Positions 44,664 to 52,984 of a DNA stretch of 64,000 bases are shown piece after piece. The notes beneath the pieces are model-generated. The model did not search any database. It had not been told where the DNA came from and worked only from the letters and a program-made list of their open reading frames with translations. Location: positions 753-64,752 of the forward strand of contig DFUT01000015.1 in the NCBI GenBank assembly GCA_002381125.1, written 5' to 3'. Position 1 is the stretch's first letter; each line of letters begins with the position of its first letter. The DNA is from Bacteroidales bacterium UBA4179. Lineage in GTDB: Bacteria; Bacteroidota; Bacteroidia; Bacteroidales; Dysgonomonadaceae. Made by a program: the position numbers and the translations under genes.

Positions 44664-45227
44664 TTATTTTCCCTGACGCCACCGGCGGAGGATATTTTCC
44701 CGTTTATTGAAAATGCCATTCTGTTTTGAGCGTAAATCCTCTACTATGTAAAACAAGTTGGGGTCGAATTCGCCTAAGGCTTTTTCGAGGTTTTTCATTT
44801 CTTTTCGTTCCACTACGGTTTCCACAATGTCCACTTCGGCAATTGAGCCTTTGGCAGGTATCATAGTTGCCCCGTATCCCATTTCTTTCAGGAGTTTGAT
44901 TAAATCGGTTGCATTTTCCCTGGTGTAAATCCGACAAAGAATGATGCCGTATGCTATTCGCTGTTCCAGTAAAATTCCCATGTAGTTGCCGGCTGCATAA
45001 CCTGCCGCATACGATAAATAGGAAACAAGATCATTGGCACGAACCAAAATTTGTGAAATGACGACAACCCAGATAAATACTTCGAAAAATCCAATAAGGG
45101 GAGCTTTGAGTTTTTCTCCTTTCGAAACAAAAATGATGCGCATCGTTCCCAATGTTACATCGATAATGCGGCCGAAGAAAATCATGAAAGGCAGTAGCCA
45201 TGGATATAGGTCTAAAAAGTCAAGCAT
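44664..45227 (-). CDS. DUF2179 (UPF0316) membrane protein
   Basis: The 187-residue protein has three N-terminal membrane segments (about 8-30, 43-65 and 68-85) with the family blocks 'FFGRIIDVTLGTMRIIFVSK' and 'FFEVFIWVVVISQIL'. A soluble DUF2179 domain follows (about 105-175), with 'LIKLLKEMGYGATMIPAKGS' and 'VDIVETVVERKEMKNLEKAL'. The function of UPF0316 is unknown. The C-terminal domain resembles those of YitT-type membrane proteins. It converges on yjbQ with only 14 bp between the stop codons, and is 70 bp downstream of the threonine aldolase gene on the same strand. Confidence 0.85.
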   Translation of the reverse strand: MLDFLDLYPWLLPFMIFFGRIIDVTLGTMRIIFVSKGEKLKAPLIGFFEVFIWVVVISQILVRANDLVSYLSYAAGYAAGNYMGILLEQRIAYGIILCRIYTRENATDLIKLLKEMGYGATMIPAKGSIAEVDIVETVVERKEMKNLEKALGEFDPNLFYIVEDLRSKQNGIFNKRENILRRWRQGK

Positions 45228-45297
45228 AATTTAGGAGTTGTTAATTGTTTGGTTATAGGTTTTTTATTATGAATCGGTTCATGTTGAAACATGCTGA

Positions 45298-46323
45298 TTA
45301 TTTTGTTGTTTGTTTTAAATAATCGATGAAGCTTGAAATATCGTTTTCGGTTGTATCCCACGAGCAAACCAAACGCATTTCGTTGCGGGTTTCATCCCAA
45401 TCGTAGAAAAAATAACGTTCGCGCAGCTTATCGGTGATTGGCTTGGGGAGAATAAAGAAAACGCTGTTCGATTGCACTTTCTGCGTGATTTGCACATCTT
45501 TGATTTTGCTCATTTTGCCGGCTAATTGTTGGGCAGCGGCATTTGATTTTCGTGCATTTTCCAACCAGATGTTTTCTTTGAAATAGGTAATAAACTGAGC
45601 AGAAATAAATCGCATTTTGGAATAAAGCTGGGTAGTCTGCTTACGATAATAGTTGAGATTTTCGGCAAGTTCTTTGCGCAAAGGCACAACAACTTCACCC
45701 ATCATTAAACCGTTTTTGGTTCCGCCAATGGTGAAAATATCGACTCCGCAATCCACGGTCATTTCTTTCAACGAAAGATCGAGATAAGCGCAAGCATTTG
45801 CCATGCGCGTGCCGTCAATAAAAAGATACATATCGTATCGATGGGCCAAATCGGCCAATGCTTTTATTTCTTTCGGCGTATAGGCCGTTCCGAGTTCGGT
45901 GGTTTGTGAAATAGCTATTACTTTGGGTTGAGAATGGTGTTCGAACCCAAAACCGTGTAAGTGGGGTTGAATGAATTCGGGTGTAAGTTTGCCATCGGGC
46001 GTGGCAATTTCTTTCAACGAAGCTCCGGTAAATTTCACCGGTGCGCCACACTCATCCACTGCAATATGAGCTGTAGATGCGCTAAGGATGCTGTGAAAAG
46101 ACAAGGTGCAGGCTTGTAGTGCAACCACATTGGCACCGGTTCCGTTAAAAACGAATAAGGGTTGTATGTCTTCTTTCCCAAGCAGTTTTTTTATTTCCTC
46201 TTCGGCTTTGCGTGTCCACTCGTCATCGCCATATCCTATGGCATGATCGACATTGGCATCCATTATGGCTTGCAAAATGCGTGGATGTATACCCGAATTG
46301 TTGTCGCTTCCAAAACTTCTCAT
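45298..46323 (-). CDS. ltaE: Low-specificity L-threonine aldolase
   Basis: This PLP enzyme splits L-threonine or allo-threonine into glycine and acetaldehyde. The 341-residue protein starts 'MRSFGSDNNSGIHPRILQAI', then 'NGTGANVVALQACTLSFHSI' (about 59-78), and has the PLP lysine in 'IFTIGGTKNGLMMGEVVV' (about 196-213, Lys near 203). 'LFIDGTRMANACAYL' (about 164-178) holds the Asp that contacts the pyridine nitrogen. The size and motif order fit fold-type I beta-eliminating aldolases. It stands between metH (68 bp upstream on the same strand) and the DUF2179 gene. Glycine production may feed one-carbon metabolism shared with metH, but co-regulation is inferred from position only. Confidence 0.9.
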   Translation of the reverse strand: MRSFGSDNNSGIHPRILQAIMDANVDHAIGYGDDEWTRKAEEEIKKLLGKEDIQPLFVFNGTGANVVALQACTLSFHSILSASTAHIAVDECGAPVKFTGASLKEIATPDGKLTPEFIQPHLHGFGFEHHSQPKVIAISQTTELGTAYTPKEIKALADLAHRYDMYLFIDGTRMANACAYLDLSLKEMTVDCGVDIFTIGGTKNGLMMGEVVVPLRKELAENLNYYRKQTTQLYSKMRFISAQFITYFKENIWLENARKSNAAAQQLAGKMSKIKDVQITQKVQSNSVFFILPKPITDKLRERYFFYDWDETRNEMRLVCSWDTTENDISSFIDYLKQTTK

Positions 46324-46390
46324 GTTGACTTCTATTTTTTTCTTTCTTAAGTTCTGTATTAGCGAAAATTATTCTTCATCTTTGCTTATT

Positions 46391-49300
46391 CTATGCTATA
46401 TTTGACAATAAAAATTTACGTATTTCATCCTTACTCATTCCTCTGCGCTTTGCGTAATCGTCGAGTTGTTCATCCGACACGGGACCTACGGCAAAATAAC
46501 GGGATTGTGGGTGCGAGAAGAAAAATCCGCTAACCGATGCGTTCGGATACATCACTCCGTTTTCCGTCAGCGTGATGCCTATTTCGTCGGAGCAGAGCAT
46601 ATCGTGCAGCAAGAAATTTATCGATTGGTCGGGAATGGAGGGGTAGCCCACTGCCGGCCGAATGCCCTGATATTTTACCGCAAACAATTCGGGAATGGGC
46701 AGTTTTTCATGAGGTGCATATCCCCAATATTCTTTTCGCACTTTCTCGTGCAGCCATTCCGTAGCCGCTTCAGCCAGACGGTCGAGCACCGATTTCATGA
46801 GCAATGCCGAATATTCATCTCCCTGGTTTCGATATTTCTGCAGCAGATAATCCGCACCTGCTCCTGCCGTAACGGCAAAAATACCTACATAATCCTTCTT
46901 GCCCGATGATCGTGGCGCAACGAAATCACTAAGACAAAGATACTCATTTTTATCGTTTTTTCTTTGTTGGCGCAAGAAAGGGAAGGCTTTTTTATCGATA
47001 AAAACCGTATCGTTTTCGCTAAAAGCTTCATATAAACCAAATACGGCTTTACTATATTCGGCATCCAAATCAATAAATTTGTGGAGCAATTCCATAGCAT
47101 CGTCGTAGAGACGCGAAGCTTCTTGCGCTTTTTGAATATCCTCGTTCTTAAACGATGCCAGCCATTGTGCCCGGCAATGGCCACACATCCCAATGTTGGT
47201 GATGCTTGCGAATTTTGGCGACAGCTTCCAACTGTGAAAGAAGAATTTCCAGTTGATATAGGGAACGATTTCTTCTATTTTTATTGTCGGCAACACTATT
47301 CTTCCCGTTACTTTCGGAACATAGGGAGTGAAATTGCTCCAATCGATGCGGAATGCATTTTTACGGGCTTCTTCCAGGGGAACAAGCTCCGTTTTCCGAT
47401 TGGAGTAGTCTTTTCGAAGTGTCGAGTATTCGTTGCGAATTTTTTCGATATAATCGTTTCTGGTAATGGGGCTTAATAAATCGGCCACCGTTGACGGGCT
47501 TTGCGAAGCATCTTTGACATAGATGACCACGCCGTTTTCGTATTTGGGAGCAATGTTGAGGGCGGTATGCAGTTTCGATGTGGTAGCCCCGCCAATAAGC
47601 AGCGGGATACGAAAACCGGCTTTTTCCATTTCTTCTGCCACGATACCCATTTCCTCGAGCGATGGCGTGATTAACCCGCTCAGGCCCACGATGTCGGGTT
47701 TTTCCGTGCGGATAGCTTCGATGATTTTTTCGGGTGGAACCATTACGCCCAAGTCGATTATTTCGTAATTGTTGCACGAGAGAACGATCGAAACGATATT
47801 CTTGCCGATGTCGTGAACGTCGCCTTTGACGGTAGCTAGGAGAATTTTTCCGGCTTTTTGAAATTCTCCGGCCGATTTTTCGGCCTCGATGGTGGGTTGC
47901 AGAATGGCTACCGCTTTTTTCATCGTGCGTGCGGCTTTTACCACCTGCGGGAGGAACATTTTTCCGGAACCGAACAGGTCGCCGACTTTATTCATGCCCG
48001 TCATCAACGGCTTGTCGATGATATCGATGGCGCGTGGATAGCGGTTCAAAGCTTCGGCAAGGTCTTCTTCCAAGTAAGTATCGATACCCTTAACCAATGC
48101 ATGAACCAGTCGTTCGTTCACCGGTAGATTGCGCCATTCCTCGGTTTTGGTGTGATTGGTTTCGGTTGTTTTTTCACTTTTTATTTTTTCGGCAAATTCC
48201 ATCAGTCGTTCCACCGCATCGTCGCGGCGATTGAGCACCACGTCTTCCACTATCGTTTTCACCTCTTCCGGTATTTCCTCATAAATGACCGATTGTGCCG
48301 GATTTACGATTCCCATATCCAAGCCCGCCTTAATGGCATGATAGAGAAAAACCGAATGCATGACTTCGCGAATATAGTTGTTGCCGCGGAAGGCAAACGA
48401 AAGGTTGCTCACTCCGCCGCTTACTTTGGCATACGGCAGGTTGGCTTTGATCCATTTCACGGCTTCGATGAAATCTACGGCATAGTTGCGATGTTCTTCC
48501 AGCCCTGTGGCAATGGCCAGTACGTTGGGATCGAAGATGATATCTTCCGGCTTGAAACCGTTGCGGGTGAGTAGGTGATACGCTCTCTCGCAAATTTCGA
48601 TGCGGCGTTCGAAACTGTCGGCTTGTCCTTTTTCGTCAAAAGCCATCACTACTGCTGCGGCGCCGTATGCCTGTATTTTTTTTGCCGTTTTCAGGAATTC
48701 CTCTTCACCGTTTTTCAAAGAAATGGAATTCACGATGGATTTCCCTTGCACGCATTTCAGACCGGCTTCCAGCACCTCCCATTTCGACGAGTCGATCATC
48801 AACGGAACTCGTGCCACGTCGGGTTCCGAAGCCAACAGGTTGAGAAAATTCGTCATTTCCTGCTTGCTGTCCAGCAAGGCATCATCCATGTTGATATCGA
48901 GTATCTGAGCACCGTCTTCTACCTGCTTTCGGGCAATATTGAGGGCTTCTTCGTAATTTTTTTCGCGAATCAATCGGAGAAACTTGCGTGATCCGGCCAC
49001 ATTGCATCGTTCGCCGATAACGACAAAATTCGTTTCGGGCGAAACTACCAATTCTTCGAGCCCCGAGAGGTAAAGGTGTCGTGGTCGGGGCGACGGTCGA
49101 TGGGGTGTTTTGTCTTTTACGAGATCGACATATTGGGCAATATGAGCGGGAGTGGTTCCGCAACATCCTCCGATGATATTTACCAACCCTTCGTCGATAA
49201 ACGTTTTTATGGCAGCGGCCATCCTTTCCGGCGTTTCGTCGTATTCGCCCAAGAGGTTGGGCAATCCCGCATTCGGGAAAGCAACGACAAAAAAGGGCGA

Positions 49301-50077
49301 GGTGCGGGCTACCTCTTTCAAATAAGGCAGCATCTCTTCGGGTCCGAACGAACAATTCAGTCCGAGTGCCAACGGCTCGGCGTGGGCAACCGAGGTAATA
49401 AAAGCTCCGAGCGTCTGCCCCGATAAAGTGCGCCCTGCTTTGTCGGACAAGGAAACCGAAATCGCCAACGGTGTATTTTTGCCTGTTTCTTCGGCTATTT
49501 CTTTTGCCGCAAAAATAGCCGCTTTGGCATTGAGCGTATCGAAAACGGTTTCGATGAAAAGCATATCCACGCCGCCTTCTATCAAGGCTTCCATTTGCTC
49601 TTTGTAAGCGGCTTTCATCTCGTCGAACGTCACGCTGCGGTACATAGGATTCTCCACGTTGGGACTCATGGATGCGGTTTTGTTGGTCGGACCGATAGAA
49701 CCGGCAACAAAGCGGGGTTTATTGGGTGTCTTTTTCGAAAATTCATCGGCACACTTGCGTGCCAAACGCGCCGATGCGAGGTTCATCTCCCGCACCAGAT
49801 CCTTCATCCTGTAATCTTGCATTGAAATGGCATTGGCATTAAAGGTGTTGGTTTCTACGATATCGGCTCCCGCTTCGAGGTAAGCGCGATGAATCTCCTC
49901 GATTACGTTGGGTTTTGTGATCGAGAGCAAATCGTTGTTTCCTTTGAGCAACACAGGAAAATCCGTAAACCGTTCGCCCCGGAAATCGGCTTCGGTCAGC
50001 CCATAACGCTGAATCATCGTTCCCATCGCTCCATCAAGGATGAGGATGTGCGATTGCAATATTTTGTTGAAATTCAT
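46391..50077 (-). CDS. metH: Cobalamin-dependent methionine synthase
   Basis: MetH transfers the methyl group of methyltetrahydrofolate to homocysteine via cobalamin. The 1228-residue protein is full length. The homocysteine domain (about 1-320) has zinc ligands Cys242 ('LGLNCSFGPEEM') and Cys305-Cys306 ('IIGGCCGTTPAH'). The pterin domain (about 345-620) begins 'FVVIGERCNVAGSRKFLRLI'. The cap and B12 domain (about 650-890) has the axial ligand His755 in 'KGDVHDIGKNIVSIVL'. The C-terminal AdoMet reactivation domain has 'INWKFFFHSWKLS' and 'GYPSIPDQSINF'. I looked for a cobalamin riboswitch upstream and did not find one. Its start overlaps the stop of the upstream membrane-protein gene by 4 bp (ATGA), so the two are coupled. 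Confidence 0.97.
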   Translation of the reverse strand: MNFNKILQSHILILDGAMGTMIQRYGLTEADFRGERFTDFPVLLKGNNDLLSITKPNVIEEIHRAYLEAGADIVETNTFNANAISMQDYRMKDLVREMNLASARLARKCADEFSKKTPNKPRFVAGSIGPTNKTASMSPNVENPMYRSVTFDEMKAAYKEQMEALIEGGVDMLFIETVFDTLNAKAAIFAAKEIAEETGKNTPLAISVSLSDKAGRTLSGQTLGAFITSVAHAEPLALGLNCSFGPEEMLPYLKEVARTSPFFVVAFPNAGLPNLLGEYDETPERMAAAIKTFIDEGLVNIIGGCCGTTPAHIAQYVDLVKDKTPHRPSPRPRHLYLSGLEELVVSPETNFVVIGERCNVAGSRKFLRLIREKNYEEALNIARKQVEDGAQILDINMDDALLDSKQEMTNFLNLLASEPDVARVPLMIDSSKWEVLEAGLKCVQGKSIVNSISLKNGEEEFLKTAKKIQAYGAAAVVMAFDEKGQADSFERRIEICERAYHLLTRNGFKPEDIIFDPNVLAIATGLEEHRNYAVDFIEAVKWIKANLPYAKVSGGVSNLSFAFRGNNYIREVMHSVFLYHAIKAGLDMGIVNPAQSVIYEEIPEEVKTIVEDVVLNRRDDAVERLMEFAEKIKSEKTTETNHTKTEEWRNLPVNERLVHALVKGIDTYLEEDLAEALNRYPRAIDIIDKPLMTGMNKVGDLFGSGKMFLPQVVKAARTMKKAVAILQPTIEAEKSAGEFQKAGKILLATVKGDVHDIGKNIVSIVLSCNNYEIIDLGVMVPPEKIIEAIRTEKPDIVGLSGLITPSLEEMGIVAEEMEKAGFRIPLLIGGATTSKLHTALNIAPKYENGVVIYVKDASQSPSTVADLLSPITRNDYIEKIRNEYSTLRKDYSNRKTELVPLEEARKNAFRIDWSNFTPYVPKVTGRIVLPTIKIEEIVPYINWKFFFHSWKLSPKFASITNIGMCGHCRAQWLASFKNEDIQKAQEASRLYDDAMELLHKFIDLDAEYSKAVFGLYEAFSENDTVFIDKKAFPFLRQQRKNDKNEYLCLSDFVAPRSSGKKDYVGIFAVTAGAGADYLLQKYRNQGDEYSALLMKSVLDRLAEAATEWLHEKVRKEYWGYAPHEKLPIPELFAVKYQGIRPAVGYPSIPDQSINFLLHDMLCSDEIGITLTENGVMYPNASVSGFFFSHPQSRYFAVGPVSDEQLDDYAKRRGMSKDEIRKFLLSNIA

Positions 50078-51039
50078 CTTATCTTTTTTTCTTCAATTTT
50101 CAGGTTTACGGCAGGATAAAGCCATTTTACTTTTAGCCGAAGGTATATTTTTCGTAGCCATACCACGATTGCCGCAGCGATGAGGCGCGTGCCCAAAATC
50201 CACCAAATAGACACGCCCAATGCCACGAAAAGCAAATTGTCTTCGATAATGGAATGCGAAAGAGCCAGATGATAATTCAACAATTCGGCGTCGGATTTTG
50301 TTACTTTTCCTTCGTTCATCTGTTCCATCATCAGTGCTCCCCCGTAAGACAGCCCCACAATATAGCCAATAAGCCACAGAAAACCGGTACTGCTCGGAAA
50401 TCCAAAGAATTTCAATAGTGGTTCTATTGTTTTTGTCAGTTTTTCGATCAAATGATATTCATCGAGAATTTTGTACAAAATATTTAGCGTAGTGACAATA
50501 ACGATGATGAGCAGAGCTATTTGCAACGAACTTTTCAACCAAAGAACAAGTACATCGCCAATGGAATTCATCGCTACGGTATTGGTCTGTGCAAATATGG
50601 GCATACCCATGTCTTGCGGTAAAATGAGGTTGAGAATAACGGCAACAACGATACTCATGAAGATTCGCAGCGTCACCATCGACCAAAACGACGTGCCCGT
50701 TTTGGCCTGAATGGCACACTCTACGGGCAGGTTGTGCGAAATTTGGCACATCAGGGCAAGGATGGTCAATTCGCGGAGCGTGATCGACATGGAAGTGATG
50801 ATGGCCAGTGGTGCATAGAGCGGCAAGAAGATGCTGGTGATGAAAACAATGGCTGTGCTCCCCGGCAATCCCAGATAAACGAATGCGGGATTGAGAAAAT
50901 CGGCAATATAAGCAAGAATGCCGTAATAATCCAACAAACGGACAACCAATGATATGGGGAGGATGATTTTTAGCAGCCAAATGGAGGTGTGCCCCGATTT
51001 TTTCAAACTTGGGAGAATTGCCTCTTTATACAAATTCAT
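50074..51039 (-). CDS. Nucleoside-recognition (Gate) domain membrane protein
   Basis: The 321-residue protein is hydrophobic throughout, with about eight predicted membrane segments, and carries two Gate/nucleoside-recognition-like repeats. Segments such as 'WLLKIILPISLVVRLLDYYG' and 'GSTAIVFITSIFLPLYAPLA' lie in the first half, and 'IEPLLKFFGFPSSTGFLWLI' with 'GYIVGLSYGGALMMEQMNEG' in the second. The two halves resemble SpmA/SpmB and nucleoside transporters. The substrate is unknown. Its stop overlaps the start of metH (ATGA), so it is the first gene of a two-gene unit. Given that pairing, a role in supplying a methionine- or B12-related compound is possible but is only a guess. Confidence 0.75.
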   Translation of the reverse strand: MNLYKEAILPSLKKSGHTSIWLLKIILPISLVVRLLDYYGILAYIADFLNPAFVYLGLPGSTAIVFITSIFLPLYAPLAIITSMSITLRELTILALMCQISHNLPVECAIQAKTGTSFWSMVTLRIFMSIVVAVILNLILPQDMGMPIFAQTNTVAMNSIGDVLVLWLKSSLQIALLIIVIVTTLNILYKILDEYHLIEKLTKTIEPLLKFFGFPSSTGFLWLIGYIVGLSYGGALMMEQMNEGKVTKSDAELLNYHLALSHSIIEDNLLFVALGVSIWWILGTRLIAAAIVVWLRKIYLRLKVKWLYPAVNLKIEEKKIR

Positions 51040-51059
51040 ATGCTTATGCTTACTTACCT

Positions 51060-51147
51060 GTTTAATTGAAACGTTGTTTTATTGTCACGACTTGGCCAAT
51101 GACAACAAGTTGGCTCCGAGCGGCGTTTAATTGGAACGTGGTTTTAT
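51060..51147. repeat. Pair of 23-bp direct repeats with an inverted repeat between
   Basis: A 23-bp stretch starting GTTTAATTG and ending GTTTTAT occurs at 51060-51082 and again at 51125-51147 with two mismatches, 65 bp apart. Between them TTGTCA (51082-51087) and TGACAA (51100-51105) are inverted. The pair sits in the 130-bp gap between smpB and the metH unit, where the metH promoter must lie, so a regulatory role is possible. Confidence 0.55.
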
Positions 51148-51169
51148 GAACACTTCAACACCCATAAAG

Positions 51170-51625
51170 TCAGTACTTTTTAAATGCGCGTTCCATTGCA
51201 CGTTTGTCTTCTTTTTCTTTGATAGACTGACGTTTGTCGTATTGCTTTTTGCCTCTTGCCACGGCAATGTTGAGCTTTGCCAGTCCTCTTTCGTTAATGA
51301 ATAATCGGGTGGGAATGATGGTGAAGCCGGGTTTTTTTGTCCACCGCATGAGTTTATTCAGTTCGTTTTTGTTGAGCAACAGTTTACGGTCGCGTCGTAC
51401 ATTGTGATTGTTGTATGTTCCGTAAAAATATTCGGCAATATACATGTTTCGCACCCAGAGTTCTCCTTTTTCAAATATACAATAGGTATCTGCCAGACTG
51501 GCTTTGCCTTGACGTATCGATTTGATCTCTGTTCCGGTCAAGACAATTCCGGCAGTGTAGGTTTCCACCAGTTCGTAGTCGAAGGTGGCACGTTTGTTTT
51601 TTATATTGACAGGTGTCTGTTTCAT
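51170..51625 (-). CDS. smpB: SsrA-binding protein SmpB
   Basis: SmpB binds tmRNA and brings it to stalled ribosomes for trans-translation. The 151-residue protein shows 'IKNKRATFDYELVETYTAGI' (about 8-27), 'VLTGTEIKSIRQGKASLADT' (about 28-47), 'WVRNMYIAEYFYGTYNNH' and 'RDRKLLLNKNELNKL', then 'RGLAKLNIAVARGKKQYDKR' (about 114-133) and the basic C-terminal tail that enters the mRNA channel. The length is normal. The tmRNA gene is not in this window. The Yip1-like gene lies only 5 bp upstream on the same strand, so both are probably read from the -7 element TACCTTTG at 52203-52210. Confidence 0.96.
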   Translation of the reverse strand: MKQTPVNIKNKRATFDYELVETYTAGIVLTGTEIKSIRQGKASLADTYCIFEKGELWVRNMYIAEYFYGTYNNHNVRRDRKLLLNKNELNKLMRWTKKPGFTIIPTRLFINERGLAKLNIAVARGKKQYDKRQSIKEKEDKRAMERAFKKY

Positions 51626-51630
51626 TGTTT

Positions 51631-52182
51631 TTACTTGATCAGAAAATTCATTATTGCTTTAATAATTAGCGGAATAAACAATATCAGAAGGGTAGAGGCA
51701 AGCGTAAATTTTTTCTTTTTGTTTTCCGCTATTTCGAAGAATACTTCTGCTCCGTTGTATACGATATAAGCCGTATATGCCGAAAGCAACCACAAGATGA
51801 AAAAATCCGAAAGGAACGGCATGATGATGTATAAGCCGTAGATTACGACCGACGAATATCCTGTAAAACGCTGAAAGGCGACTATTTGTTTTTGAAGGTC
51901 GTATCGGAATGAGATTTCGTTTAGTATGTATGCGGCAACAAGATACCCTCCATATACCGTGATAATGTTTACGATTGTGGCTTTTAAAGCTTGCTCTACG
52001 TTTCCGTCGCGGGTAAACCAGAGCCCTCCTATAAAGGAAGCAAGCGCAATAATGCCGAAAACCGGATGAAGAAATTTGCTTAAAAATTCTTGTTGATCCT
52101 CTTCGTCTTTTTTAATGCTTCTCCATGCACTTTGAGGCGAAGTGATCAGATGAATAATGGTAAGGAAAATTTCTTTAAACAT
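51631..52182 (-). CDS. Yip1-family-like membrane protein
   Basis: The 183-residue protein has five predicted membrane segments after a short cytoplasmic start 'IIHLITSPQSAWRSIKKDEE', a pattern seen in Yip1 and related bacterial membrane proteins. Hydrophobic blocks include 'FGIIALASFIGGLWF', 'VYGGYLVAAYILNEISF', 'YSSVVIYGLYIIMPFLSDFF', and 'LLILFIPLIIKAIMNFLI'. No catalytic residues stand out and the function is unknown. It is the first gene of a two-gene unit with smpB (5-bp gap). A -7 element (TACCTTTG, 52203-52210, - strand) lies about 20 bp upstream. Confidence 0.75.
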   Translation of the reverse strand: MFKEIFLTIIHLITSPQSAWRSIKKDEEDQQEFLSKFLHPVFGIIALASFIGGLWFTRDGNVEQALKATIVNIITVYGGYLVAAYILNEISFRYDLQKQIVAFQRFTGYSSVVIYGLYIIMPFLSDFFILWLLSAYTAYIVYNGAEVFFEIAENKKKKFTLASTLLILFIPLIIKAIMNFLIK

Positions 52183-52248
52183 CGCCTTTTTGTTTTGAAG
52201 TGCAAAGGTAATGATTTCTTGTGGATTTATGGGTTATGCCGTTTAAAA

Positions 52249-52370
52249 GTGTTTGTGCCGGAGCAATTTCCCCCCTTTCTTTTCGCACTTCGTATTTTCT
52301 GTCGGGGCAATTTCTCCCTCCCTTCCCAGTGGCGTTTTTCCTAACGGGAATATTTTTTCTCTCCTTTGTC
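52249..52370. repeat. Second 42-bp degenerate repeat array, about three units
   Basis: This array matches the family at 3466-3720. The anchor with GTGCCGGAGCAA, CTGTCGGGGCAA or CTAACGGGAATA recurs at about 52249, 52292 and 52334, a 42-43 bp period, and each unit carries a CCCTTCC or CCCTTTC block. It lies in the gene-poor region between the Yip1-like gene and the CRISPR array. Confidence 0.7.
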
Positions 52371-52396
52371 GTACAAGCAACGGCTTGTTCTTCCTT

Positions 52397-52525
52397 GTGC
52401 AGACAATACGTCGCAATACCGGCGAAGCGATAAACTTGTTTTGCCTTATGCAAAACAATATGCTCCGTACCGCATGCAGACAATACGCTCCGTACCGTAT
52501 GCAAAACAATGCGCTCCGTGCCTCG
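52397..52525. repeat. 25-26 bp tandem repeats
   Basis: Three adjacent units at 52448-52473, 52474-52498 and 52499-52525 share ATGCARACAAT and GCTCCGT in the same places. A looser copy is at 52397-52423 (GTGCAGACAATACG). The consensus ends CTCCGTACCG. They immediately follow the 42-bp array. No function is known. Confidence 0.7.
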
Positions 52526-52824
52526 CAGGGGTTTTTTATTTTTTTTTGTTGAAAACGTTGATTATGCAGAAATTCAAGTTGAGTTGGATGGCGCTGTTGA
52601 GGAACGAACGAGACAGTTGGGGCAATTGGAACAAGCAAGGTAAATGGAGCAAACCGGGTGTTCAGAATGAAAAAGGAAGCGATAAATATAAAGAAAGTTG
52701 TGCCTTTTTCAATTCACGTACCCCAACAAAATGAAGTGAAGTGAGGTGAAATCCTAATTTTATAGGTCTGAGTATATGCATAAACTTTTATGTACATTTG
52801 TACCTGTGACTAATATAAAAAGAT

Positions 52825-52984
52825 ATGAAAAAATTAAATTCTTTCGCTTTTTTGTCTCTCTTTGCAATGGCTGCTTTTCTTGTTTTTAGTGGCGATTCTA
52901 TTCGTGTGGAGCTTTTCTTTTCTGATGGGCGGAAAAGTGAAATATTGGAGCAACATGAATCAACTAATCCAAATCCACAAAGCG
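52825..52984 (+). other. Small signal-peptide-like ORF ending in the first CRISPR repeat (doubtful gene)
   Basis: An ATG at 52825, with AAAAAG just upstream and a -7-like TACATTTG at 52793-52800, opens a frame that begins MKKLNSFAFLSLFAM and continues AAFLVFSGDS, which looks like a secretion signal. About 53 residues later it runs into the first CRISPR repeat and continues through two repeats before stopping at 53143-53145. Nothing in it is recognisable. It may be the 5' end of a gene whose rest was displaced by the array, a leader peptide, or chance. I list it as unconfirmed. Confidence 0.3.

Noticed and set aside
51040..51169. Cobalamin riboswitch expected before the metH operon
   Set aside because: The 130-bp gap has no B12-box-like sequence and is too short for the full aptamer.
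52564..52734. 56-residue + strand frame starting MQKFKLSWMALLRNERDSW
   Set aside because: No recognisable domain, no clear ribosome site or promoter, and it lies next to repeats; kept out for lack of support.
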